From Ramlibacter sp. (GTDB taxonomy: Bacteria; Pseudomonadota; Gammaproteobacteria; Burkholderiales; Burkholderiaceae_C): 14,675 bases of DNA. The stretch's first letter is position 1. The number at the start of each line of letters is the position of its first letter. The stretch lies in contig JANXVP010000473.1 of NCBI GenBank assembly GCA_025351615.1, positions 1 through 14,675 on the forward strand, written 5' to 3'. The notes under the pieces were generated by a model, which had not been told where the DNA came from, did not search any database, and was given only the letters and a program-made list of their open reading frames with translations. Below are positions 7,832-14,550 of the stretch, one piece after another. The position numbers were made by a program, and so were the translations under genes.

Positions 7832-8371
7832 CTATTTGACGTAGATGCGACCGACCATCGTGTGATGGTTGATTCCGCAATATTCGTTGCACACGACGGA
7901 GAACGTCCCCGACTGATTCGGCGTGACCTTGACGACGTGCTCGTAGCCGGGCACCACCTGGATATTGATGTTGCTGGGCTGCAGCGAGAAGCCGTGGTTG
8001 TAGTCCAGGGAGGACAGGTGCAGCTTGTAGGTCTTGTCTTTTTCCAGCTCCAGAATCGGCCACCAGCTCCACAGGCGCGCGATCATGTACACATCGCTGC
8101 CTTCGGGAGGCGCCACCACCGGAATCTTCTGGTCGGTCTCGGTACGCACGGTGTACTTGTCCACCACCGCCTGCGCCTTGGCCGAGTACTTTTCGGGTGT
8201 CGTCTTGTAGGTTTCGGTGGAGAGGTTCTGTCGCCCGTAAGCGTGCCAATAGATCATCATGAAGAACATCACCATGCACCAGACGAAGGCGATGGCGATC
8301 CACGTGCCCTCGACACGGTCCAGGGGATGCTTCCACCACAGTCGTTCGGCGGGGGGGAGGATTGCGCTCAT
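7832..8371 (-). CDS. coxB: CuA-containing subunit II (ba3/NorS-like)
   Basis: A 179-aa protein with one N-terminal helix (about 23-42) and a periplasmic cupredoxin domain, the compact build of B-type (ba3) subunit II. All CuA ligands are present: His126 (DYNHGF), then CNEYCGINHHTM with Cys161, Glu163, Cys165, His169 and Met172. The aromatic patch WSWWPILELE (101-110) is where electrons usually enter from cytochrome c. It passes electrons to the subunit I encoded 13 bases downstream. No cytochrome c domain is fused and no subunit III gene follows. NorS of sNOR is also a CuA protein, so the domain does not separate oxidase from NO reductase. Confidence 0.93.
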   Translation of the reverse strand: MSAILPPAERLWWKHPLDRVEGTWIAIAFVWCMVMFFMMIYWHAYGRQNLSTETYKTTPEKYSAKAQAVVDKYTVRTETDQKIPVVAPPEGSDVYMIARLWSWWPILELEKDKTYKLHLSSLDYNHGFSLQPSNINIQVVPGYEHVVKVTPNQSGTFSVVCNEYCGINHHTMVGRIYVK

Positions 8372-8385
8372 GGCGGGCGTCTTTC

Positions 8386-8544
8386 TTATTTGGCAACCGG
8401 AATCGTGAGAATGTCGATGACACCCCACAGCGTGTAGACCACCATCGGGATGAGAACCCCCAGGAACAGCAGCAGGAACGGGTTGTCCAGGAGCTGCTGC
8501 ATCAGTGGGACCTTCTCGGCGGCGGCTGTGTCCTGGTCGCTCAT
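8386..8544 (-). CDS. Small single-helix subunit of the heme-copper complex
   Basis: A 52-aa protein, first gene of the operon. It has an acidic start (MSDQDTAAAEK), an amphipathic stretch around LMQQLLDNP, then one hydrophobic helix (about 23-48) and a short tail ending PVAK. AGGAGA at 8552-8557 lies seven bases before the ATG and is the best ribosome binding site of the operon. It is 14 bases from the subunit II gene. By size and place it resembles the subunit IIa of ba3-type oxidases, which packs against subunits I and II; this is inferred without sequence identity. Its small size makes it easy to miss in annotation. Confidence 0.8.
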   Translation of the reverse strand: MSDQDTAAAEKVPLMQQLLDNPFLLLFLGVLIPMVVYTLWGVIDILTIPVAK

Positions 8545-8611
8545 GGTGGTATCTCCTGTTGTTGTCAGTTCTGACGCCAGGCAACTTTGCCCACACTAGG
8601 CCAGCATGGAT

Positions 8612-8625
8612 TTGACTTGAATCAA
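8612..8625. promoter_or_regulatory. FNR/Dnr/Anr-type box between the operon and ctaA
   Basis: TTGAC-TTGA-ATCAA matches the FNR/CRP-family consensus TTGAT-N4-ATCAA in nine of ten fixed positions with correct spacing. Its centre is about 74 bases before the ATG of the minus-strand operon and about 64 before the chosen ctaA ATG, so either could carry a site near -41.5. No strong -10 was recognised on either strand, which fits an activator-dependent promoter. The regulator (FNR, Anr, Dnr or NNR) cannot be told from the site. Confidence 0.65.
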
Positions 8626-8682
8626 AGTTCGACGCTTTCGGCATGCATCAACAGCGAACAGTTCGCCCGGACGGCGGCTAAC

Positions 8683-9645
8683 ATGCGCTGCATGATCCGA
8701 TCGGACGACCGCATGGCCTGGCTGCGCCGGCTGGCGTGGCTTTGCGCGGTGCTGGTGCTGGCCGTCACCAGCCTGAGCGCTTTCATCCGCCTGTCCAAGG
8801 CAGGACTCGGCTGCTCACCCTGGCCGCAGTGTTACCTGCAGAACCTGGCCCCTGGCGATCGTGGCCTGCCGCCCTTGGTGGGCGAAGCCGTGGCCACGGC
8901 ACGGGTTGCGCATCGCGTCCTTGCGGTGACAACCCTGTTGCTTGTCATCGCGATGCTGATGACCACCGTGACGCAAGGGGCGATGACGCAGCGGCGGCAA
9001 GGCCGGCAGGTCTTCGCGCTGTTGATGCTCGCCTTGTTCCTTGCGGTGCTGGGCCGTTGGACCGCAACCGCGCGTGTTCCCGCCGTCACCCTCGCTAACT
9101 TGCTGGGCGGCTTCGCCATGTTCGCAATCAGCTGGCGCCTTGCAGTCAATCCAGCGCGGACCTTGACTGCGACCCTGGCGCAGCGCCGGCTGGTTGCCTG
9201 GGCCTGGTTGGGCGCGGCGCTGCTGGTCACGCAAATCACGCTTGGAGGCATGGTCGCCGCCGCCCGCTTCGGGCTGAGTTGTCCCCAGCTTTGGGTTTGC
9301 GATCTCACCCAGGCAGGCTGGGATGCTTTCAATCCATGGCGTGAACCGGGGTTCGATGCGGCGCAACCTGGCAACCCGGCCGGCGCGTTGCTACACGTTG
9401 TCCATCGTCTGGGCTATCTGGTACTTGCCGGCGTGCTGCTGGCGCTGGCGGTCGCGGCATGGCGCAGCGGCAAGCGCGCTGCCGGGCTTGCCCTGCTCGT
9501 TCTGCTGCTGGTGCAGGGGGCTTTGGGCATCGCGCTCGTTGCGGGTGGCTTGCCCCTCGCGGTTGCGCTCGCCCACAACGTCGCGGCGGCGCTGTTGCTG
9601 GCGGTGGTTCTGAGCTTGACCGACAACGCCAGGTCTTTGCCCTGA
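8683..9645 (+). CDS. ctaA: Heme A synthase (CtaA/COX15 family)
   Basis: A 320-aa membrane enzyme oxidising heme O to heme A. It shows the internal duplication of the family. Cysteine pairs are Cys44/Cys50 (GCSPWPQC) and Cys200/Cys206 (SCPQLWVC). The catalytic-type Glu68 and His77 lie in GEAVATARVAHR; His241 (HVVHR) and His298 (AHN) belong to the second half. In helix 3 the usual His appears to be Asn139 (LANLLGG). Eight hydrophobic helices are expected. It is divergent from the oxidoreductase operon and shares its control region. The start is uncertain: ATGs at 8683, 8692 and 8713 are all possible. I chose 8683 for the CGGCGG five bases upstream; a TTG at 8587 would run through the FNR-type box. 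Confidence 0.93.
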   Translation: MRCMIRSDDRMAWLRRLAWLCAVLVLAVTSLSAFIRLSKAGLGCSPWPQCYLQNLAPGDRGLPPLVGEAVATARVAHRVLAVTTLLLVIAMLMTTVTQGAMTQRRQGRQVFALLMLALFLAVLGRWTATARVPAVTLANLLGGFAMFAISWRLAVNPARTLTATLAQRRLVAWAWLGAALLVTQITLGGMVAAARFGLSCPQLWVCDLTQAGWDAFNPWREPGFDAAQPGNPAGALLHVVHRLGYLVLAGVLLALAVAAWRSGKRAAGLALLVLLLVQGALGIALVAGGLPLAVALAHNVAAALLLAVVLSLTDNARSLP

Positions 9646-9675
9646 GGGATGCGGCTGCCGACGTCGCCTGGGTTT

Positions 9676-9732
9676 CTGACAGCCTGCCGCTGCGCGAGGG
9701 AGCAGCGGAAAATCCAGGACTTCACCTGTCAG
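9676..9732. other. Composite inverted repeat between convergent ctaA and tlpA-like gene
   Basis: Nested stems: CTGACAG (9676-9682) with CTGTCAG (9726-9732), CCTG (9683-9686) with CAGG (9715-9718), and CCGCTGC (9687-9693) with GCAGCGG (9702-9708) around an eight-base loop. It lies just after the ctaA stop and overlaps the last bases of the thioredoxin gene. It may stop transcription from both sides, but neither strand has a U-tract, so it is not a classic terminator. Confidence 0.35.
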
Positions 9733-10567
9733 ACGGCGGTGTTGGAGCCGGTACAGAGTCCCTGTACGACAAAGTCTGGAGTTTTTCCGTCAGCGTGGCG
9801 GATGAAAGCTCGCCAGTCCGGGTGCTCACCAGTTGTCCACTGGCGTCGAAGAACAGCGTCGTCGGAAGCCCGCGCTGGTTGAAAGCTGCGAGAGCCTGGC
9901 CCTTGCTGTCCAACAAGACGTTGCGCAGCGGCAGCTTGCGGGCTTCAAGCCACCCGCTGACCCGCTCGCGGGACTCGCCTTGATTCAGGAAGACGAAGTT
10001 CACTGACGGGTTTGCCAGTTGCGCCTGGTGCAGGACCGGCATTTCGCGCACGCATGGCGGGCACCAGGTCGCCCAGAGATTCACCACCGTGGGCTTTCCC
10101 TGAAACTCCGCGAGGTCGATCGTGCCGCCTTGCAGGCTCGCCAGGGACAGCGATGGAAGCTTTTGGGTAAGGTCGGGCACGGACAGCGCCAGCACGCCGG
10201 CACCCCAGATCGTGGTGCCGGCCAGCAACGCGGGCAGCAGCGCTTTTCGCAGCGCCGGCCGCTTGAACTGCCGCCCAAGTGCGAAAAGCCACGCGGCGAC
10301 AAAGCCCGCCAGCGGCCTCCATCCCCCGTCCCGGATGTCGAGGACGCTCAGGGGTGACGCCTGGTAGCTGGTGGTGTATTGCAGAACGAACGCCAGCCGG
10401 GCCACGATGAGCCCGACCGCGAGGGTTTGCCAGAGCACGGGCTCAACCTCGATGCCTGACTTGCGTCCTGCCCATTTGCCCACAGACGTGGCCGCCACGA
10501 CTGCAGCAAACATGACAAGCAGTGAGACAGGCAGGACGAGCGGGCCGATTTGAAGAACATTGGTCAC
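9722..10567 (-). CDS. TlpA-like membrane-anchored thiol-disulfide oxidoreductase
   Basis: A 281-aa protein. Residues 1-130 are hydrophobic with helices near 8-28, 45-63, 83-97 and 110-129. The segment GLIVARLAFV...DIRDGGWRP resembles prolipoprotein diacylglyceryl transferase (Lgt) helices but lacks the rest of that enzyme. Residues 131-265 form a thioredoxin domain of the TlpA/ResA/DsbE type: WATWCPPC (Cys169, Cys172), REMPVL, and cis-Pro235 in GLPTT. The domain should face the periplasm and reduce disulfides, as in preparation of apocytochromes or CuA sites; that it serves the adjacent CuA protein is inference. The start is a GTG at 10567, 24 bases after a small hypothetical gene. It converges on ctaA. 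Confidence 0.9.
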   Translation of the reverse strand: MTNVLQIGPLVLPVSLLVMFAAVVAATSVGKWAGRKSGIEVEPVLWQTLAVGLIVARLAFVLQYTTSYQASPLSVLDIRDGGWRPLAGFVAAWLFALGRQFKRPALRKALLPALLAGTTIWGAGVLALSVPDLTQKLPSLSLASLQGGTIDLAEFQGKPTVVNLWATWCPPCVREMPVLHQAQLANPSVNFVFLNQGESRERVSGWLEARKLPLRNVLLDSKGQALAAFNQRGLPTTLFFDASGQLVSTRTGELSSATLTEKLQTLSYRDSVPAPTPPSDR

Positions 10568-10591
10568 TGGCAGGCTACTTCCATGGGGTCT

Positions 10592-10876
10592 TCAAGGCCA
10601 CTTGCCGCGGCGCGGATTGGCCGGAAACAGCGATTCCTTCCACAACTGTTCTTCAGATGCGCGCTGCCGGCGTTCAAGCTCTCGCATGCCGCGCTTGTTC
10701 AAGCGCGTGATGAGCGCCAGCAGCACAAGACGATGTGCAGACGACGGCGCGGCCGCAATTCGGTCTTGCACTCGTTGCACGAGCGCGTCATAGCGGGCGA
10801 CCAACGTCTTGTTTGACAGAGCGGCTCCGGGCCGCTGACGAGGTGCCAAAGGCGAAACCGGCGGCTGGTTTTTCAC
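10592..10876 (-). CDS. Small basic hypothetical protein
   Basis: A 94-aa protein of no family I recognise. A proline-rich start is followed by a predicted helical region (about 22-80) with many Arg and Glu, including ALITRLNKRGMRELERRQR, and a basic C-terminus ending RRGKWP. It has no signal or membrane segment. The start was set at a GTG preceded by TGGAG seven bases upstream; longer upstream readings lack a good start. It lies 24 bases before the thioredoxin gene, so the two are probably one transcript, divergent from the serine hydrolase gene. It could be a cytosolic or nucleic-acid-binding protein, but nothing proves this. Confidence 0.55.
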   Translation of the reverse strand: MKNQPPVSPLAPRQRPGAALSNKTLVARYDALVQRVQDRIAAAPSSAHRLVLLALITRLNKRGMRELERRQRASEEQLWKESLFPANPRRGKWP

Positions 10877-10991
10877 GAATGCGCTCCACAAGTGACCCAA
10901 TCCTAGAGCCAGTGATCGGAAAGTCAATCCGCCCGTGAGCTTTTCGCCACTGAGAGCCGCTAGACTTGCCGATCCACCACGGGGAACGCGC

Positions 10992-12245
10992 ATGAAAAAA
11001 CTTTTCTTGTTGATCAGTGGCCTGCTCGCCATTCATGCGGCGGTCGCAGACCCGTTGCCGCGCGCGCCGGCGTCCGACGCCGGATTTTCTGCCGACGGCC
11101 TGGCGCGGATGGACAGTTTTTTTGAGCGTGAAATCCAGGCGAATCGCGTCCCGGGTGCGGTGGTGGCAATTGCACGCGACGGAAAGCTGGTTCATTACAA
11201 GGCCTACGGATATCTCGACCGGTCCAGGAACGTTCCAATGCCGCTGGATGCGGTGTTCGCTCTTGCATCGATGACCAAGGTCATGACCAGCGTCGCAGCT
11301 CTGCAGCTCAACCAGGATGGCCGCCTGCCATTGAAAAGCCGGCTCTCCGACTATTACCCTGGCTTCGCCGGCATGAAGGTCGGGGTGGCCCTGCCGGACG
11401 GAAGTCTGCGGCTGGACCCGCAGGCGCGTCCAATCTACATCCAGGACCTGTTTCGCCACACGTCTGGCCTGACCTATGGCGGGCGCGGAGACAATCCGGT
11501 CAGCCGGCTTTATCCGGACGGCACCAAGCCCGCATTCGACGGCTCGATCGGGGAGTTCATCGACATGCTCACCCAACTCCCCCTGGCGCACCAGCCGGGC
11601 ACCGCGTTCGAGTACAGCTTCTCCATCGACGTCCTCGGTGCGGTGGTGGAAAAAGTGTCCGGGCAGCGGCTCGGCGCGTATTTGCAGCAGAACGTGTGGA
11701 ATCCATTGGGAATGGCGGACACGACTTTTGCGGTCCCCGCCGACAAGAGGGCGCGCATCGCACAACCCTTCGCACGCAACCCGCTGGATGGCAAGCCCCA
11801 GTCGATTCCGGTCATCGCGCGCCAGACACAATTCGATTGCGGCGGCGCCTGTGCTTTCGGCACCGTGGCCGACTATCTGCGATTCGGCCAGATGCTGGTG
11901 AACGGCGGTGTGCTCGACGACCACCGGATCCTCAGCCCCAAGACCGTTGCGCACATGACGTCCAACCATCTCGGACCCGAAATCCGCAACACGGTCGGCG
12001 TGGTCGAGCCGCACCGGGAGGGCTATGGTTTCGGCCTTGGCGTGGCGGTGCGGGTGCACCCGGGAATTTCGGCCGTGCCCGGCAATCCCGGTGAATTCTC
12101 GTGGAACGGCGCTTATGGAACCCAGTTCTTCGCAGATCCCAAGGAAAGGCTGGTCGTGGTCGTCGGCACCGCAGCTCCGGGCGAATTGCGCAAATACTAC
12201 CGGGAGCAGGTCCAGGCCCTCGTGTACGGCGCAATGGTGAGGTAA
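10992..12245 (+). CDS. Secreted serine hydrolase, beta-lactamase/esterase family VIII-like
   Basis: A 417-aa member of the class C beta-lactamase/penicillin-binding superfamily (COG1680 type). A clean Sec signal (MKKLFLLISGLLAIHAAVA) predicts cleavage near residue 19, so it acts in the periplasm or outside. The nucleophile motif is SMTK (Ser93, Lys96). The second motif is Tyr208-Ser209-Phe210, where class C enzymes have YxN. The third region, WNGAYGT with Trp371 and Gly373, replaces KTG and is like the WGG motif of family VIII esterases. An esterase or peptidase activity is therefore likelier than true beta-lactamase activity. GGGGAA precedes the ATG; an earlier ATG at 10935 would bury the signal. 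It looks unrelated to the redox operon. Confidence 0.9.
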   Translation: MKKLFLLISGLLAIHAAVADPLPRAPASDAGFSADGLARMDSFFEREIQANRVPGAVVAIARDGKLVHYKAYGYLDRSRNVPMPLDAVFALASMTKVMTSVAALQLNQDGRLPLKSRLSDYYPGFAGMKVGVALPDGSLRLDPQARPIYIQDLFRHTSGLTYGGRGDNPVSRLYPDGTKPAFDGSIGEFIDMLTQLPLAHQPGTAFEYSFSIDVLGAVVEKVSGQRLGAYLQQNVWNPLGMADTTFAVPADKRARIAQPFARNPLDGKPQSIPVIARQTQFDCGGACAFGTVADYLRFGQMLVNGGVLDDHRILSPKTVAHMTSNHLGPEIRNTVGVVEPHREGYGFGLGVAVRVHPGISAVPGNPGEFSWNGAYGTQFFADPKERLVVVVGTAAPGELRKYYREQVQALVYGAMVR

Positions 12246-12279
12246 TGCCAGGTGCGAGCGCATCCGGGGGACGGCGAAA

Positions 12280-12288
12280 TGCTATAAC
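12280..12288 (+). promoter_or_regulatory. Possible extended -10 promoter element
   Basis: TGCTATAAC matches the extended -10 pattern TGnTATAAT except for the last base. It lies 29 bases before the ATG of the next gene, leaving a short leader that contains AAGGAAAG. No good -35 is seen, which an extended -10 tolerates. This suggests separate transcription from the serine hydrolase gene upstream. Confidence 0.35.
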
Positions 12289-12317
12289 AAAGCCACGTTA
12301 AGGAAAGCATTCGTTGT

Positions 12318-12959
12318 ATGGGCAGTTCCCCTAAAAAACCCTGGGCCAGTATCATCCGGCCCGAGGCCAGGAAACCGGCCACGGCCAGCAAAGCCGCCCC
12401 TGCGGGACCGGTCGCTGAACCTGAGGCGGGCAATACGCTGTCGCCTTATCAGCACGGCGACCCGATCCCCAAGGCAGACACCGTGGAAAAAGACACCGAC
12501 ACCAGCTGGGCGCTGTGGTCGGATCTGGCGGCCAGCGAAAACCGCGGTTTTGCGGACACGGCTCCTCCTACCGACACGATGAAATTTTCCGCCGAGGAGC
12601 GCAGCTACGCCGCGACGGTCCCCGCTGCCCTGCAGGCTGCTGCGCCAAAGGCGCCGAGGCGGCGTGAGCTGTCGATCGTGGAGGTGATGGTCGAGGCGCG
12701 CAGGAACAACCGGGTCTGCCCGCAACCTGCCAGATGGCAGCAACTCTACGAGATGCTGCCCGAGAAAAAGCAGTCCGGCGCAGCTTGGGAACCGCCGCCG
12801 CCCCTCGTCGATGCCGCATGGCAGGGAACGCCGTCAATCCCCAAGCGGATGTGCTTTCGGGAACACATCGAGTGGGCCGCGACGCACGACTGCCTGCAGC
12901 AGGTCTTCACCTTCATGAAGAGCCTGTCTGAAAGCGAATGGCATCACATGGGGGAGTAG
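12318..12959 (+). CDS. Hypothetical protein, conserved C-terminal part
   Basis: A 213-aa soluble protein without signal or membrane segments. The first half (1-115) is rich in Ala, Pro, Lys and Thr and probably disordered. The second half looks folded: RRELSIVEVMVEARRNN (114-130), then RWQQLYEMLP, and a C-terminal FREHIEWAATHDCLQQVF region ending SEWHHMGE. From memory, similar C-termini occur in uncharacterised proteins of Burkholderiales, but I cannot name a family. AAGGAAAG lies upstream of the ATG. The gene ends five bases from the convergent sirB2-like gene. Confidence 0.8.
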   Translation: MGSSPKKPWASIIRPEARKPATASKAAPAGPVAEPEAGNTLSPYQHGDPIPKADTVEKDTDTSWALWSDLAASENRGFADTAPPTDTMKFSAEERSYAATVPAALQAAAPKAPRRRELSIVEVMVEARRNNRVCPQPARWQQLYEMLPEKKQSGAAWEPPPPLVDAAWQGTPSIPKRMCFREHIEWAATHDCLQQVFTFMKSLSESEWHHMGE

Positions 12960-12964
12960 GGCGC

Positions 12965-13351
12965 TCATCGGGCGAACAGCCCGAGGGGATTCTTGCTGAT
13001 CGCCACCGAGACGATCCAGCCGAAGCTGGCCAATGCCGCCATCCATGCAGCGGCGCGCAACGGCCTCGGCAGCCCTGGTCGCAAGGCCACCACGCCGAGC
13101 GAGATGTACACCACCAGGCCGATGATTTTCGCGGCCAGCCACGGAGCCGCTGTGGGTGTCAGATGCAGGGTCCAGGCCAGCCAGAGCGCCGACAGCAGCA
13201 GCACCGAATCGATGACGTGCGGCACACTTCGGGCGGCGCGCCCGCGCACCCAGGTGGCGCCACGCAGCGATGCGATTCCGCGGACGAAGAAGCCTACGAA
13301 AGACAGCACGACCGCGCTCTGGTGAAGGGTCTTGACGGTCAGGTAATCCAT
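12965..13351 (-). CDS. SirB2-family membrane protein
   Basis: A 128-aa protein with four hydrophobic segments (about 10-28, 43-62, 68-88 and 97-118), the size and build of the SirB/SirB2 family. LHQSAVVLSFVGFFVRG (9-25) and PHVIDSVLLLSALWLAW (44-60), with conserved His10 and His45, are typical. The biochemical role is not established; the name comes from invasion-gene regulation in Salmonella. It starts two bases after the nnrS stop and so belongs to the nsrR-nnrS unit, which suggests a link to nitric oxide response or to heme/quinone membrane chemistry. Confidence 0.85.
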   Translation of the reverse strand: MDYLTVKTLHQSAVVLSFVGFFVRGIASLRGATWVRGRAARSVPHVIDSVLLLSALWLAWTLHLTPTAAPWLAAKIIGLVVYISLGVVALRPGLPRPLRAAAWMAALASFGWIVSVAISKNPLGLFAR

Positions 13352-13353
13352 GC

Positions 13354-14550
13354 TTACCCGGGTTTGCCATCCAGCCGCGCGCGCGTAAGCACCGGCCAGT
13401 AACGCAGCGCGTACAGTCCAAACCCCGCAGACCACAGTGCTGCGGAACACAGCACTGCGTGGATCGTGAAGGCAGGAACGGCGAGCGGAACCAGGACGCG
13501 TACCAGCGCCGCGGCAATGACGAGCGCATAGCAGGCCACATCCGCCCGGTCGGCGCGCATCGGGCGACCGGTATGGCCCTTGGCGGTCCGGGTCATCATG
13601 CCGATGATCAGGCCACCCGCCGCACCGACCGTCAGGGCATGGACCGCACTCGACGACGGCACCAGCCCGGACTCCGACATGGCGCGCAGCGCGAGATGCA
13701 CCGGGATCCAGAAGTAGCCGATGTGCAGCACCCAGACCAGCGGTGTCCGCCAGGTCTTCCATGGCTGCCAGCCCAGCCAGCGCGCAAAATGCGCCGTCGC
13801 CGCCGTGGCGGCGATCGCGATCAGCCGCGTGCCGTGCACCTGGAGCGCGTCGGCCAGCAGCAATGCCAGCACCAGGCCCAACGCCGTCATTTCGAGGGCC
13901 GGCTGGCGGGCCGCCTTCGCGCCCGGCACCCCGTTGTTGGTGAACATGGGGACGACCCGGCCGGCCATCACCGCCATGATGAAGAGCAACCCATCCAGCG
14001 CCGACTGGATGCCGACCCACCCGGGAAAGCGCAGCACGTGCAGGTTGTCCAGGTGGACCGTGAGTTCGGCCGCCGACATCAGCACCAGCAGGACCACGAA
14101 AAAGTAGTTGCGCCGGTTGCCCGCCGCGACAAAGGCCCGCCCCAGAGCGAGGGATGCCGCCAGCGGAAAACAGGCATTGACGATCGCGGCCGTCCAGCCG
14201 AAGGGCGTCAGGACCAATACCCGGCCCGCCACCCAGAGCAGCGCCAGTGCCGCCAGCGGCGCGCCCGTGGGCGTGGGCTGGTTGGACCAGTTGCGCCCGG
14301 CCGTGAACAGGAAGCCGACGACGACCGCCATGGCAAAGCCGAACAGCATCTCGTGCGCGTGCCATAGCGGGCCCTGCAGGTAAGGGCGGCCCAGCCAGCC
14401 GGCGAACTGCAGCGCCCAAAGCGGAATCGACAGCGCGGCACAGATGCTGGCCAGCAGGTAGAAGGGGCGAAACCCGAGTTGCCACAACGCAAAGCCCGGC
14501 GCTGCCGCTGCAGCGTGTCGTGGCTCGACGATCTGGATCAACTTTGTCAT
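13354..14550 (-). CDS. nnrS: NnrS-family heme/copper membrane protein
   Basis: A 398-aa polytopic protein of normal family length, about 12 helices. Family landmarks: GFRPFYL (26-32), WHAHEMLFGF (63-72) with His64, His66 and Glu67, LDNLH (167-171), GRVVPMFTNNGV (197-208), HALTVGAAGG (304-313) and MTRTAKGHTGRP (319-330). NnrS binds heme and copper and protects cells from nitrosative stress; it appears with denitrification or NO-detoxification genes and is often under NsrR or NnrR control. Its ATG overlaps the stop of nsrR as ATGA, so the two are translationally coupled, with sirB2 just downstream. Confidence 0.96.
   Translation of the reverse strand: MTKLIQIVEPRHAAAAAPGFALWQLGFRPFYLLASICAALSIPLWALQFAGWLGRPYLQGPLWHAHEMLFGFAMAVVVGFLFTAGRNWSNQPTPTGAPLAALALLWVAGRVLVLTPFGWTAAIVNACFPLAASLALGRAFVAAGNRRNYFFVVLLVLMSAAELTVHLDNLHVLRFPGWVGIQSALDGLLFIMAVMAGRVVPMFTNNGVPGAKAARQPALEMTALGLVLALLLADALQVHGTRLIAIAATAATAHFARWLGWQPWKTWRTPLVWVLHIGYFWIPVHLALRAMSESGLVPSSSAVHALTVGAAGGLIIGMMTRTAKGHTGRPMRADRADVACYALVIAAALVRVLVPLAVPAFTIHAVLCSAALWSAGFGLYALRYWPVLTRARLDGKPG

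Noticed and set aside
6439..7839. Long plus-strand open frame of 466 codons opposite subunit I
   Set aside because: His/Arg/Gln-rich shadow of a well-supported membrane protein; no ribosome binding site or family motif.
6088..8371. Ordinary aa3 or ba3 cytochrome c oxidase
   Set aside because: The CuA site and subunit layout fit, but Gln replaces the essential helix VI Tyr, so a standard oxidase call was not accepted.
8641..8650. GCATGCATCA as an NsrR-type half-site (GATGCAT on the minus strand)
   Set aside because: Only one half-site is present, without the paired AAATGCATC-like arm; too short to claim.
8587..8682. TTG-started N-terminal extension of CtaA
   Set aside because: It would place the FNR-type box inside the gene and add 32 non-family residues before the first helix.
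9676..9732. Classic rho-independent terminator for ctaA
   Set aside because: Stems are present but no U-tract follows on either strand; kept only as a low-confidence inverted repeat.
10992..12245. Genuine class C beta-lactamase (resistance gene)
   Set aside because: The YxN and KTG motifs are replaced by YSF and WNG, typical of esterase-like relatives.
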